A DNA stretch of 64,000 nt from Zygnema cylindricum (lineage: Eukaryota > Streptophyta > Zygnematophyceae > Zygnematales > Zygnemataceae): NCBI GenBank assembly GCA_037447655.1, contig JBBHKE010001493.1:1-64000 (forward strand), written 5' to 3'. Within the stretch, counting starts at the first letter, position 1; each line of letters begins with the position of its first letter. The notes under the pieces were generated by a model. It worked only from the letters and a program-made list of their open reading frames with translations, was not told where the DNA came from and ran no database searches. Shown here one piece after another: positions 46,501-57,898 of the stretch. The translations under genes and the position numbers were made by a program.

Positions 46501-49390
46501 ACATTACAGCGGGAATGGTAATATTGTATGGCACATCCTCATCTGTACCACAATTCATGACAAACACACCTGTGGAAAGGCAAAACACAAAATACAATGA
46601 CCTTAGGAAGGCATTATTTTCATAAATCCTTATTATATCTACCATCTGCATGTTGCTAGAGTCTTCTAAAAGGACAGAGAGAAAACGGAGAGTGAGGAGT
46701 TACTGGAATGAGAGGAGGGGTATGGCAGAGAGTGCGGAAAAAGAAAAAAGAATCTCGAGACAGGAACAATGTAGATAAGAGAGGCAGGAAGATTGTTACC
46801 ATTATCAGTGTTTAGCACAAGGAGGACTTTGGCACCAGCCTCTTGAGCTACGCGTGCTTTAACAGTAAAAAAACAATCCCCTCGAAAAGTCAACGCCGCC
46901 TTATTAGTCAGCTGTGCACATCCACAAATGCCATACATCCCCTTGTGAGATCATTCTGTACATTTTCACAACAACTGGCTAGTTTCTGACATGCCTACTC
47001 TTGAATTTGACGTCTATTGGAAAGTAATCCGTGACTGATGAGCACCAAACCTCAAGCTACCAGAATACATTAACACTAGTCCAGTTTCCAAGGATTAGTC
47101 AACAGATTGCCCATAGCACAAAGCCAAGAACTCACAGGTTCTAGTGATGATGAATTGCAAAATGTTTTTGGCTCTGTTTGCACTACAGTAAGTGTCTCAG
47201 CGTCTTCCTTATTTGCAGGAAGTTCTCCTCCAAAGCCGGCAGACACTCCGACCAATGATAGAACCTCATTCGAAGGCAAAGACAAGCTCACGTTCACCTG
47301 TTCCCGAAGCAAACAGTCAATCCACATAAGAAAGGGCCTTGGTATGTTCCCTCATTAAAAACTTAAATAAATCCATGCGAGAAAGTTCCTACTACAGACA
47401 AGTTACCAGAGTTTTATAACAGAAAAAGTGTCTGTTATACGTCAAACATCTCAAATGTATACCATGTAAAATCAGAAAGTGAACGCTGAACAAGTATCAA
47501 TTTCTCATCATGAAATGGCATGCATAGGAATGGTGTCTTTACAAGGCAAATAAGAACGACTGGTAATTCACAGCAAAAGGACAGTATCTTAACAAATAGA
47601 CTAGATTTTCTCCACAACAGTAGTATTATATAATTAATGTCTTACTCCATGATGATACTCTGCCCATCACTAGTAGAGTCAAGGAATTATCAGCGTAAAT
47701 GCGAAATTAGAATGTATAATACTGATTTAGTTTAGGGAGACGTGGCAGATTGTACTCCACTCCCTTAAATAGTATTAACACTATTTTATGATTTTCGGCC
47801 AAAAATGTTGGCAATGTGGAGTAATAAAAATCCCTCACATACTTCAGAGTTTTACTCTACCAATATAATTAATGTCTTATTCAATAAAGCTGGTAATTCG
47901 TAGTAAATGATGGCAATCTCTTACATACTTCAAAGAATGATCATGACACTGGTCAAAAGGCAGCAAAGCATAACACCTTCACTTTCCTTTCATCTGGAAA
48001 GGCCGTTTGCATAAGTCTAAACTAATGTGAGCTGAGAGGATCAAAGCATTACTTCACATCCTTTCGAATAGCCTAAATGTGTGACCAATTTGCTTCCAAC
48101 AATCCCCCTTCTAAAACAGAACTGAACTGGACTATCCACCACCAATATTTAGAATTGAATCTTGTGGCTCCAACTGTATATGCTTCCAGAAAAATATGAG
48201 AGTTTGCACATATGCTAACCAAATTGGACTGACTTAAAAGACGCTTCGAGGCGTGAGATATCCAGAACTTGAAACCTTAGAAGTTTTCTCAGAATGATTG
48301 GAACTGTGTTGCAAATCAAAACAGATAACCGAAGTTATGCAGGTTAATAATGTAATACTTTTTCTATCACTGTTGCATCTACTAATGGATTTTTCCTTGC
48401 AGGATGAATGCTCCTCGTGGCATTGATATGACTGGCAAAATTAATTTTCAATACTGATGATTTCCTTCTGAACATATAGACCGAAGTATTTGCCCAACGA
48501 GTTAATAAAAGGGTTGTTGGAGCATCTTTACTATGATAAGATGATGCATACATTGAACAAAAACCTGCTTGATTCTGGTCCAAGGAAATGATGGGAGCGT
48601 GGTAAAAATCAAGGAATAACCATAAACATCGCAATAGTTGGTGTGAAATAAACACCGATTTGATTCTCTACATGAAACATTAAAGAGAAAATTTTGAACT
48701 AATTTTTTGCTTCATGAATTGATAATCATTTTGCGTAATCTTGCATTGAATCAAATTTGAAAATCTACGTGTCAACAAAAACACTATCCAGAAGCTTTTG
48801 AATTGCAAAAATTGAGGATCAGTCCCCAAACCTCAGAATTGAATATCAAGACCATTAAATTTTTCCTTTGCTAATGGACATTGGAAAATATTGAACATTT
48901 GGGTAATGAACAACGGATACAGATATATTTAAAGGGCTTAGGTCAACAATGAAAAAAGAATTCAAGTGGTTGAACGGTGCATTGAACAGTGGAAACATGA
49001 ATAGTGAATAACTCAAATATTCGGAATAGAAAAAAGACAAATGAGCCAAATTTGGCACATTGCATTCAATATTACAGGTGGAAATTTCACATAACGTGTA
49101 AACACACACATTATCCTCTTTAACGATGTGGATCAACACTGAAAGCATACAGGATGTTGATTTTTAGATCCAGGATTAGATGAAGAGCCAGTGATAAATT
49201 CTTAGCCACATTAGGGCTTTAACATTGCAAGATATAGCCCATTGACGTTTTCGTAGTACTGCAAGTTCTAGAGCTTGTTAACAACCAGCCTGGCGACGCC
49301 CGAACAACCAGTTTTGTCAGATGCTCCATCTGCCAGGCGAAAAACCAGCAGCAGGGCAGCCACTAGCCCCACCCTCCACGTGGCGGCCAT
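40549..49390 (-). CDS. Signal peptide peptidase-like aspartic protease with PA domain (SPPL)
   Basis: This is an intramembrane aspartyl protease cleaving single-pass membrane stubs in the endomembrane system. Exons: 49390-49286, 47297-47136, 46911-46800, 46569-46453, 46054-45900, 45734-45558, 45276-45242, 44791-44635, 44029-43976, 43322-43227, 42896-42754, 41473-41390, 40622-40549. Exon 1 encodes a signal peptide ([18 protein letters not shown]). Exons 2-4 encode a PA domain ([20 protein letters not shown] ... PAVMLPGSA). Membrane helices follow. All three catalytic motifs are present: YD in FFYDIFWVF, GxGD in GFGDIVLPG and PAL in [10 protein letters not shown]. The C terminus is [18 protein letters not shown], typical of plant SPPLs. 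At least one exon between 42754 and 41473 (helix 7-8 linker) is unplaced, because phases 2 and 1 do not join. About 490 residues are recovered, and relatives are usually 530-550. The gene is divergent from the J-domain gene. Confidence 0.93.
42525..42709. mobile_element. Fold-back MITE, family 2-like, diverged copy
   Basis: The ends TGAATCGCTGTTATTG and (reverse strand) TGAATCACTATTCGCG, followed by AATTAGT, form imperfect inverted repeats of about 35 bp. The sub-terminal sequence resembles family 2. It lies in the SPPL intron about 45 bp past the donor of exon 42896-42754. Confidence 0.4.
47298..49285 (-). other. Large first intron of the SPPL gene
   Basis: A 2-kb intron between the signal-peptide exon and the first PA-domain exon; both sides are phase 0. 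It contains the family 2 element near 47.66-47.83 kb. It also holds a local duplication of a segment containing ATAATTAATGTCTTA(C/T)TC, seen near 47,630 and 47,870. No other coding sequence was recognised. Confidence 0.6.
47659..47830. mobile_element. Fold-back MITE, family 2, copy C (one end unclear)
   Basis: The left end CTGCCCATCACTAGTAGAGT and the interior (GAATTATCAGCGTAAATGCG, GGGAGACGTGGC, CCCTTAAATAGTATTAACAC) closely match copies at 17182-17376 and 11318-11518. I could not find a matching right terminus, so this copy may be truncated. Confidence 0.55.
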
Positions 49391-50237
49391 GGCGCCTCTA
49401 CTTCATACGTGTACAAAAACAAGCTTTGATGGTGACCTGAGGTCCAACAGACATGAAATTAAGGACTTCATTTTCGGGGAAATCCAAGTTCTTATTGACT
49501 TCGACGCTTCGTTACCCTTGTGATGCTCCTCCGTGTTTGTTAAAAGTTAAAACGGATTAAAATCTAAATACTGCGAGGAGTACATAGAACTACTGACTAC
49601 ACCCCGATCTCATAAATCGTATCTATTGTTTGCCCGAAAATATGTGTGAAATCGACACTATTCAGTTTCATTTTTTATTGTCGTGAATCCACGGTTCATA
49701 ATGATCACCATAATAACGTGCTGATTTTTAATGCTACTTAATGTTTTACTGAATTCTACGCCGGACGTGTTCATCTGCAAGTCTGCGCGACGCTGGTGCT
49801 TGCCTGCCACGAGGAAGAGAACGTTCTGGCACGCGAAGCCAATAAAATACTAGATCCAGATTCAGTTTGACATAAAGCGCAAGATTTCTTGGATTCTTTC
49901 AACCTGATCCACTCACGGCGTGCCATTTGGCGGGCATAGGATAGCTCGCTGCTTTTAGGGCAGAGTTGGCATGTGCGTGCCAAGCTGCTGAGTGGCTTGC
50001 TGGAAAATAGGAAAGATATTAACTGCATCCAATGTACTTGCACCTGTACCTACCCCCTGTGGAAGAAGAAAGCTCATTTGCAGTAATGAAAGAATCTCTC
50101 ATTCTTCCCTGACTTGTATAACATCAATCATAGTTATCAGAGAGGGAAGAGGAAGGGGAAGAGAGAGAGAGGGAGAGAGAAGAGCAGGGAGAAACTAGTT
50201 AGAGGCTGTCAGGGTTTGGAAATCTTGGAGAATTCCT
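49391..50237. promoter_or_regulatory. Divergent intergenic region, SPPL and J-domain/ferredoxin genes
   Basis: There are 847 bp between opposing start codons. The short open frames inside have no recognisable domain. A GA-rich run (about 50,141-50,195) lies just upstream of the J-domain gene start and may be part of its promoter or leader. No defined element was identified. Confidence 0.5.
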
Positions 50238-53200
50238 ATGGGGACGTATAAATCATGGCCCTCTCCGGAAATTCTGTCTCGTCTTGTCCATGGAAAGACA
50301 GATGCAGTTGAATTATCATTAATTCAAAACAGGTGATTATTCTTGCTGCTTCACTGTCCCGATTCATTATCTGGAATTGATATCATAAACAGCTTGCCAC
50401 ATTTTCACTTTCACCTGTAAACATTTGTTCATTTTTATTACATTTGTAAATTTGCGGTACTTTACAGCTAAATGGATTCTACGACTTCTTGCCATGCTTT
50501 TCAGGGGGAGATAAGATGTAGCAAATAGGGTATCCTTTTTTTTGTTCATTAACTTATCCAATCATGATGGAGTTTGTAGATTGTCGGCTTCACATATCCA
50601 GTCAATATTTTTGACATACTTGTCGTTGCCAAGCTACTAGAATGTAAGGTTTTTGTGGTTTTGTCTCTTGTATAAGACACAAGACAAAAATGAATTGTTT
50701 GTGTCATTGTGGCTGAAAAAATTATCCAAACAATGCATTATCTGTTTTTCTTTCCAATTTTTTGCAAGCAGTGCTGACTTAGCTTGTCTTTGACAACTTT
50801 GGATGAATTGTATTTTAAAGTTGTCAATTTTTATCCAAAGCTATTTCCATGAATTTGCAGGTCCTTAACTACTTCACGACTGCAATGTGTTTTCCCATTC
50901 TCATATTCCTCCCAAACTCCTGGAATTGCCGGAGGAACAAGTTCATATCGAAAGACTTCGTTGGGGCAATTTTCAACTCATAACAAGCATAACAAGAACC
51001 TCAGGTGTGTATGTGAAGTGAAGGTTTTTCCTGTTGTTCAGAGTAAAAATAGTCTAGTGTTTCACCTCACGAATTTGGATCATTCGTGTGAGCTAGAGGC
51101 TTTATGCAACTTAATTAGGCTTTTATTATTACTTCTATAAATATTAAAAATGAATTGTTTATTAAAAGAATACGTCTGATAATGTTGTATAATTTCACTT
51201 TAGTTTGGTTGTCTAACTTAAGAGTGAAGCCAGTTATAGCCTGTTGTGATACTTTAGTTGTAAGCTGGACTTGGCGGGTTGTAATAATCATGTCAAAGTT
51301 TATCCTGACTCAGTTTTTCTTGCTTTTTTATGTTTTCCAGAGTTAAAACGTATGCTCAAGCTAGTGCTGTAGACATTGATCTTGACTTGGATGGAGAGAG
51401 AATTGCTGATGATTACTACTCGGTATTGGGCTTGGTGAGTTCACAACTCTTAAGTTACACTTGAAAAAGCGTGGGCTAAAACTTGTTGTAATTAAAAAAA
51501 GCCGGTAGTGGTCAAAAACAGAATCTGATATATATAAGCTACCATTTCTCCCCAAGTTTTACCTCCTAAACACTATGCTGCTCGTTGCTCTAATTTGAGT
51601 GAGTATTTTTTCACCTAGAATCATAAAGTAGTGCGAATAACAGTCATTGGTCATGTGGCTCATAATGAGCCACGTGGCGAAACTAAGTGGTTTACCGTGT
51701 CATGTTTTTCTTAGCGGCAATTGCAGGTAACAAAGAACTTATTTGAATTCATACCAAGAAGATGCAGGCGCTGCCTCAAATTCTGAGTTTCAATTGAATT
51801 ATCAAACAATGCTGCCCATTTGCTGAAAATGGGTAAAGGCATAATTGCAGTTCTTAAATAGGGGAATGTATTTCTTAAATGGGATTGGCTCTGTTCAGTG
51901 ATTTTGACTTATTTACATAATGATCTTGAGAAGTGAATGGATTGCAGACACCAGATGCGACAATGGCGGAGGTAAAGCAAGCATATTACAGTTGCATGAA
52001 GGCTTGCCATCCTGATCTTTCTGGAAACAACCCGGAGAATGTGGCCTTCTGTCAATTTGTGAATGAAGTTTATGAGGTGCGTCTATGGTGACAATTCTTA
52101 AACATTTTGTTTCGGTTGTCTTTCACAAAGGACGGGGTGTGAAGGCAAAGGCAAATTATGTGGTTTGAAAATAAGCTCCTCGGACTTTGCACTGGTCCTT
52201 GTTTCTGTAAGTGTTTAGTTGGGCTCAGATGTACATGCTTTTGAGAAGCAAATTTCAGGGAACAGATTATTGTAAGCTACACTGCTCATTGGTTTTAGGC
52301 TAGTCACTTCACTTCGAATTAGTGTTTTTCCCACTCAAAATGCTTAATTTGTAGTAATAACACTATTTAGTTAATTGTTTCATAATGAGCCGCATGGCGA
52401 AACATAATTTAATGGAGTTCATTTGATTTAAGCGTTAACACTAATAATTCGCTAACTCTAATAGCAGTGGGCGATGTACAATCGTTGTCTGGGTCTTTAA
52501 ATGTAATGCAGGTATTAAGTGATCCTGAAATGCGAGCTCTTTACGATGAGATCAATGGTTATGCAGCAACCGGCATTAACCCTTTTATGGATACTAGTCT
52601 TGAGAGGGATCACGTTTTTGTTGACGAATTTACTTGCATAGGTATGGACCTGGCACTTTTAGTTTAATCTGTTAAGAACTCGCACTACTATTTTAATGCA
52701 ATATGAATTGATTAAACACTGCGGCAAGAGAGTTTGTTGTCCATGAAACCAAACGCATTACATCAGAGGACGATTCAGGGATTTCGAGATAGAGGTGTTC
52801 CTTTTTTTTAAATAGAACTTATTGCTTTTGTAATGTCCATACTAGCCTAAGCGTCCTATTTTATGTGAACAAGCTCATATAACTGCATCCCTTATTTAAG
52901 TCTGATTCTGTCACCTATTCTAAAATTTTGCTAATGATTGGAGAAAATGAAGTGTAACATTGATGGCTAAAGAAGAAAGCCATAACTACATGAATACGCA
53001 ACGACGGCTTAGTGGCGTTGCAGTAGTATTTTCAGAAATTACAAAATTGAATTTGCTTATATGGTAATTATAAGAAAGCTATTACTGGCACTCATGCAGA
53101 AAACTCAACTTTTTCTATAAAATCGTACACTTTTCCGCGCGATTACTTTGATTACTGGCCAGTAACTCCAGTAACTGTGCTTTTATAATATCCTTCTTGT

Positions 53201-56200
53201 CGAGCAAACTTTTTCATAAGCCAGTGGAAGAAGGACACAGTCATCTCCACAGACATTTTCTTAGTTGAACATGATGCCTGATGTTGCCTCAACAACTCTT
53301 AGGCTCGGGTGATATAAATACTACTTGCAAAGCATACTGAAATATAGAGAAAAATGAAAAATAAGGAAAGTCCTCAATATGCATTAGAGTTTCCTTGGAT
53401 AAACAATTGGAAGTTGCAATTTTCTATCAATAAGTTTGTTTGTCTTTGCTCAGATTTTATTGTATTACTATTGTGAACTTTCTTGTATCGGTCAGATACA
53501 CCAATGTCATATTCATCTTGTGTTTTTTCATGCCATTGTGGAATGTCACGTTTATTAAAAGAAGAGGAGAGAAAACTCGCGAAGCATTATTTTGAGCTTC
53601 TGGTCTCATAATGGAAGTTATTTTGTCGATCTGCAGGTTGCAAAAACTGTGCCAATACAGCAGAAAATACATTTGCAATTGAACCGGATTTTGGACGAGC
53701 TAGGGTTTGCTCTCAAACTGCAGATAGACCTGCGCTTGTGCAAGAGGCTATTGACACGTGGTGAGTACTAAAGAGGTTTGTAGAAGGCCTGTATATCTAT
53801 GTTCAGTTTTGAAGTTGTTTGGGTATTTGAGGATATAGGGCGTTACTAGGTAACGCCTTATTCTTACCAGTTTTTAAGGGAGTTCTTTTGTTGTCAAATT
53901 TGTGATCGTGAATACAGGGAAGAATGTGGAGGCTGTGTGCCTAAATGGTTTGCGTGACCAAGGACATGTCGTATGTATTAACAACAGAGAAATGTTAAAA
54001 TCGTTTTTGCAATTTTGAGTCTTTTAACTCCTAGCATTAGAAGTGGAGCTGGTATTGGATGGGGGATTGGGAACCATTTGTCATTAACTGTAGAATGAGT
54101 GTAAAAGTGGTTATATTGAACTGGAGTCAGGATTTACGCGCCATTGATTTTGTTTGCACTCCGAAAATTCTCAAATTTGAATTGTACCTAATATTTTTTA
54201 TATCTCTTCCCTCGAATCCATTCCTCAGCCATTTTAAATTCTTGGTAGTGCTGCTATGATGAGGCACATACATCGAGTTCTTTTGTGTCTTAAACTGTGT
54301 TATTTATCTCAACAGAAAAAACCTTAAAAAAACATAAAATTACTGTAGAAGACCCTGAAACGTTTTGTTTACACTGGATGCAGTCCTGTTAGCTGCATTT
54401 ACTGGGTGACTGCTCCTCAAGTAACTCTTTTGGAGGATGAAATGCGTCGGATTGAGCGTGTTAATGTAAGCTTCTTCTTTACTATTCTCTTCTGAAGTTC
54501 GTCTCTGTTTATTTCCAATAAGTTATGGCATTTCTGAAGGGTGCGGGGGTCTTGGAAGGTATGGAAATTCTGAGGTTGGTAACGTTTGCTGTTAGAAGCT
54601 TGTCCTTTATAGGTTTGATTAAGATGTTACTAAAGGCTTACTGCATTTTCTGGGTTTGGATGGGGGCGTGATACAGGTTGCTATGATGCTGTCCGGACAG
54701 GGCAACAAGGGAGCTGATATTTTCGCTCAGGTCCTTTATGCTAAACCCAGTTTAATATTTAATTCCTGCTTCCTTTTGAGAGGGAAGGTTGACTTGTTTT
54801 GTCATTGCCTTCGAAGCAGTGAGTGAAGGATGTTTAAGTCTGTTCGTGAAAGATGGAAATTGCGGAAAAGTTTGCTTGTTTTGCTGTAAAAAACTGTTCA
54901 GCTTTTCATTTTGTTTCAATGATTTGATGTAGATGTGAAGTCTTTCTTTTGCAGGCAAGTTGGCGTTGGCAGAAAAGACAAGCTAAAGCTATGGTGAGTT
55001 TTTTAAATTGATTGGGATGTTGACATTTTTTGAATCCTAGTTTCCACGTAATTGTCTGGCGAATGATGATTCGCTGGCGTAAAATAGCCATTTGAAAGGT
55101 GTAAACTTCAAAAGAATTGCATAGTTGTGAACTTATGGGCCCGTCTTCCTCTGACTTTGTAAGCCCTGAGTATTGAAATGATCGATTAGCCAATGGTTCT
55201 AGCAAATTTAATAGCAACCGAGTCAAAAACTGCTTTTAACTCGGGATGTACATACAAATCCTGATTGCAAAAGTAATATCAGCTCGGCACTGTATCCGTT
55301 TTATGATAGAAAATGTACGTGTAACGTACAATCAAAGTATTTGCTTATAAATGTAGAAGAAGGTTTCAGAGCAATTTGAGATGGTTAACCACCATTAGTA
55401 TCGGTTGTGTGACAATAGCTGTAAGTAATATGTTCCCCAGTTCTTTCTTGTGGGGGCATAAGATTTCCTCGTAACTCATTTCTTTCCTGTTTTAGACGAA
55501 GTTAGCGATTTCTCTTATAAGATCACGGATGCAAACCGTCAATATTTTTATTGTGATCCACACTGTAGTTGTAAATGGTGTATAACCATTTAATTCAATC
55601 GATTCAATAGGGTTTTACATAGGTTTACTCATAAAACTGTATTGGTTCACCCTCAACAGGAGATTAAATTTGTCTCACATATTTTCTCTACAAAATGTTA
55701 TCATTGCCAACAAAAGAGATGGTGAATATTTGCAGGAAACTGTTCGTATGAGGAAAATGAAGGAGAAAGGAAAAGGATCGCAATGGGGTGACTTCTGGGA
55801 GCCCGCAACAGCTGCCCAAGAACCACAAGAATCAACAACAGGTGTGTTCAAATCACAAATCAGTTGGGGTTTTTTAACTGAAGTAAAGATGCATAGATGT
55901 AAGTCCGGCAAGGAAAGCTGAAGGGGAAAGAGGGACTGAATATGAGTGTCAGTCACTCAGCAATGGCATTTATGGAAGGGCCTCGAAAATTCTGTTTTGC
56001 GCACTAGTTTATGATAATGTTTTAAGATGGATAGTCTTTTGCTTCGACCTTCCTAAAAGGGCAATTATACGAGTGTTATTACCGACGTTACCAGCTAGTT
56101 GCCATCATTATCACACAGAAAATAAACTTCTTTGCTATGATTTTACTGTTATTTTCGTATGATTACTGGTTGTTAACGCCAGTAATGACACTTGTATAAT

Positions 56201-56443
56201 CGCCCTATATGGCTGTGTGTTGAGAACGCAGTTTTGTTAGTAATTTATCCTGCTGTTGACTGACTTTGTTCTTTCTATACATTTGGGAATCCAGATAGGA
56301 GGACAGGGAGACGCTACGATAAGGAAAAGATGGCCCAAGCAGCTGCGGCGGCCCGGAGATGGAGAGAATATTCTCGAAGTGGAATCGACAGACGCGCAAC
56401 TCGCTTTATTGCAGCTTCAACTGATAACGGACAACGGAAGTGA
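50238..56443 (+). CDS. Plastid J-domain protein with [4Fe-4S] ferredoxin domain (DJC76/DJC77-like)
   Basis: Plants have a small group of chloroplast J proteins that fuse a DnaJ domain to a bacterial-type ferredoxin domain; they are thought to link Hsp70 recruitment to redox or Fe-S status. Exons: 50238-50332, 50861-51004, 51341-51434, 51948-52076, 52512-52641, 53637-53760, 54384-54465, 54677-54730, 54955-54993, 55736-55841, 56295-56443. All junctions are in phase, giving 381 residues. The first 80 residues are rich in Ser, Thr, Arg and Lys, like a transit peptide. The J domain starts at DDYYSVLGL and carries the essential HPD in MKACHPDLSGN. The ferredoxin domain has CIGCKNC plus the fourth Cys in DTCPVSCIYW. 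The C-terminal part is basic and Ala/Arg-rich (MAQAAAAARRWREYSRSG). The start at 50238 is chosen because it keeps exon 1 in phase with exon 2; a nearby ATG at 50256 (MALSGNS) reaches a stop. An upstream start cannot be excluded. Confidence 0.95.
51575..51690. mobile_element. Possible partial family 2 MITE
   Basis: It contains GCTGCTCGTTGCTCTAATTT, resembling a family 2 terminus, and CATAATGAGCCACGTGGCGA, which matches the centre of the copy at 52280-52475. It includes a perfect palindrome, GTGGCTCATAATGAGCCAC. The other end was not identified. It lies in the intron before exon 51948-52076. Confidence 0.35.
52280..52475. mobile_element. Fold-back MITE, family 2, copy D
   Basis: The right end, read on the reverse strand, is CGCCCACTGCTATTAGAGTT followed by GAATTATTAGTGTTAACGC, matching copy B. 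The left end is ACTGCTCATTGGTTTTAG. The copy ends only about 37 bp before exon 52512-52641 of the J-domain gene, so it abuts the acceptor region. Confidence 0.55.
53060..53196. mobile_element. Fold-back MITE, family 3, copy A (diverged)
   Basis: The arms GGTAATTATAAGAAAGCTAT and (reverse strand) GGATATTATAAAAGCACAGT, each followed by TACTGG, form imperfect terminal inverted repeats. The arrangement matches the copy at 56058-56206. It lies in an intron of the J-domain gene. Confidence 0.45.
53839..53857. repeat. Perfect 19-bp palindrome
   Basis: GGCGTTAC, TAG, GTAACGCC. It lies in the J-domain gene intron, 79 bp after exon 53637-53760. It resembles the GGCGTTA sub-terminal block of family 3 elements and may be a remnant of one. 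Confidence 0.6.
56058..56206. mobile_element. Fold-back MITE, family 3, copy B
   Basis: About 149 bp, with terminal inverted repeats of roughly 42 bp: AGGGCAATTATACGAGTGTT and (reverse strand) AGGGCGATTATACAAGTGTC, then TTAC. It has no coding capacity. It lies in the last intron of the J-domain gene. The target duplication is not clear. Confidence 0.65.
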
Positions 56444-57460
56444 TATCGGTGAATGTGTTTGGTTCTTATCATTTTAATAGCAGATTTGTCTTCCCGGGGT
56501 TATTCCGAGAGAGAGGGAGGGAGAGAGATAGTCAAACATGTGTGTATATTTTTTGGGGTTTGCTTCTGGAAAGCTGTGGTAGTTGCCCCATTTGATAGTG
56601 TGAATCTCAGGTTCGAGATCGAGGAAAATTCGGCTTTAAGAAGTGCCAAAAAGGCAATAAAATTCGTTAGGAATTTCAAAATATCGTGCGCGTGTACAAA
56701 ATGTTAAGATTATTTGGTGTTGTGAGGATCTAGCCCTATTAATAGTGTGTAGTAATAACTCATAATTTTCAATTATTTGGAGGGTATGTAGACTTGAATA
56801 ACAGTTTTTTTCCTCTTTGGGTTTTTTAGTATCTTCATCGTGGCTAAACATAATATGGTGTTAGAAGGGTATGGATCAGTGAATTGGAATTTTCTCGTGC
56901 TTAGAGAACAATAATAAAACTGTCTTTTGAGACATGGATGTATGTGGTGTTTGATGTTCATGTTAATTAAAATTTAGTATCAAATGAAGTTAAGATTTTT
57001 ACATGCTATGTAAACGTCTCTTTCTCCAGATTTTTGGGTGGTTTAATTAAAAGTTTTCGAAGATGATAATGCGTGGCAGTCCAGTCTTCTTCCAGGAAGG
57101 TTCCCATTGAGAATTATGGTGCTGATGTGGCATGTGTGTAACGGCGGATTTGTGTATCCGTTGTGCAGTGCTTTTTTTTTGTTCAACAATTGGTGCTAAT
57201 GCAGATCAAAATTAAGCCAACATTACGAGAAGCTGAAACTCTCAGATACTATGTAAATATAGTCCTTCCCTATTCTAGGTTCTTTTTTTGTCGCATCTAT
57301 TAGACTTGGTGTCTGTAGGTTTCTCATTTCATATTACACTTCCCGTTGAAAGAGGGATAGGCAAAAGCATGTCTAGGGAACATGACTGGACCTGCCAAAC
57401 ATGGTCCTGTTTTTTTTGCTGTAAATAATTTGATTACAAATTTGATTAATTTGACTTTTT
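56444..57460. other. Convergent region after the J-domain gene
   Basis: AT-rich sequence between the stop of the J-domain gene (56441-56443) and the stop of the MgtE-like fragment on the other strand. No gene was recognised. It includes a GA-rich run near 56,508-56,530. Confidence 0.55.
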
Positions 57461-57898
57461 TTATTTTTTTTTAGCTTTGGACTGTCGAGGCTTGTGAGGC
57501 GATGCAAATTCAGATAAAATGTTAGCGATAAAGAGGCCTACAATCCAGGTGATTCTTCTTTTAAAATGCTGAATGCTAGAAAACTTAAGGTAATCGGAGA
57601 TTTCTTCATTAGACACAACACCCATGAATTTTTCCATGTCTTTTGTCTCTTCTGCCTGAATGACGTCCATGGCGTCATCAAAGCGAATGATTCCCACTAG
57701 CTGTTTTTCTTCATTGAGAGTAGGTATAGCCACCAAATCGGACTTCTCGGCTTGCTGTGCTACAGATTCTCGGTCGTCAGTTACTTCTGCACAAACAAAA
57801 TTTTAATTTTAAACGCTGGATACTTTTTCCCTCAGGCTCAGCCATGACCAAGTCTTTCAAAGAAACAAACCCAAGCATTCGCATGTTTTCTCTTCTTA
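57461..57898 (-). pseudogene. MgtE-type Mg2+ transporter fragment (CBS region, 5' and 3' incomplete)
   Basis: Two exons are recognised: 57898-57824 and 57786-57461 (phase 1 at the join). They encode the second half of an MgtE cytosolic region: MLGFVSLKDLVMAEPEGK, then VTDDRESVAQQAEKSDLVAI with LVGIIRFDDAMDVIQAEETKD (start of the last CBS motif run quoted in part), then the plug helix and first membrane helix (FKRRITWIVGLFIANILSE). The frame stops soon after, in KPRQSKAKKK, where a complete MgtE would continue through five membrane helices. No N-domain or first CBS could be found upstream on this strand before the AT-rich block. I call it a probable pseudogene or remnant. Alternatively it is the 3' end of a truncated but expressed gene whose 5' exons are beyond recognition. 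MgtE is a homodimeric Mg2+ channel gated by Mg2+ binding to the CBS domains. Confidence 0.65.

Noticed and set aside
49771-50043. A 90-residue minus-strand open frame between the SPPL and J-domain genes
   Set aside because: No recognisable domain, and it lies in the divergent promoter region.
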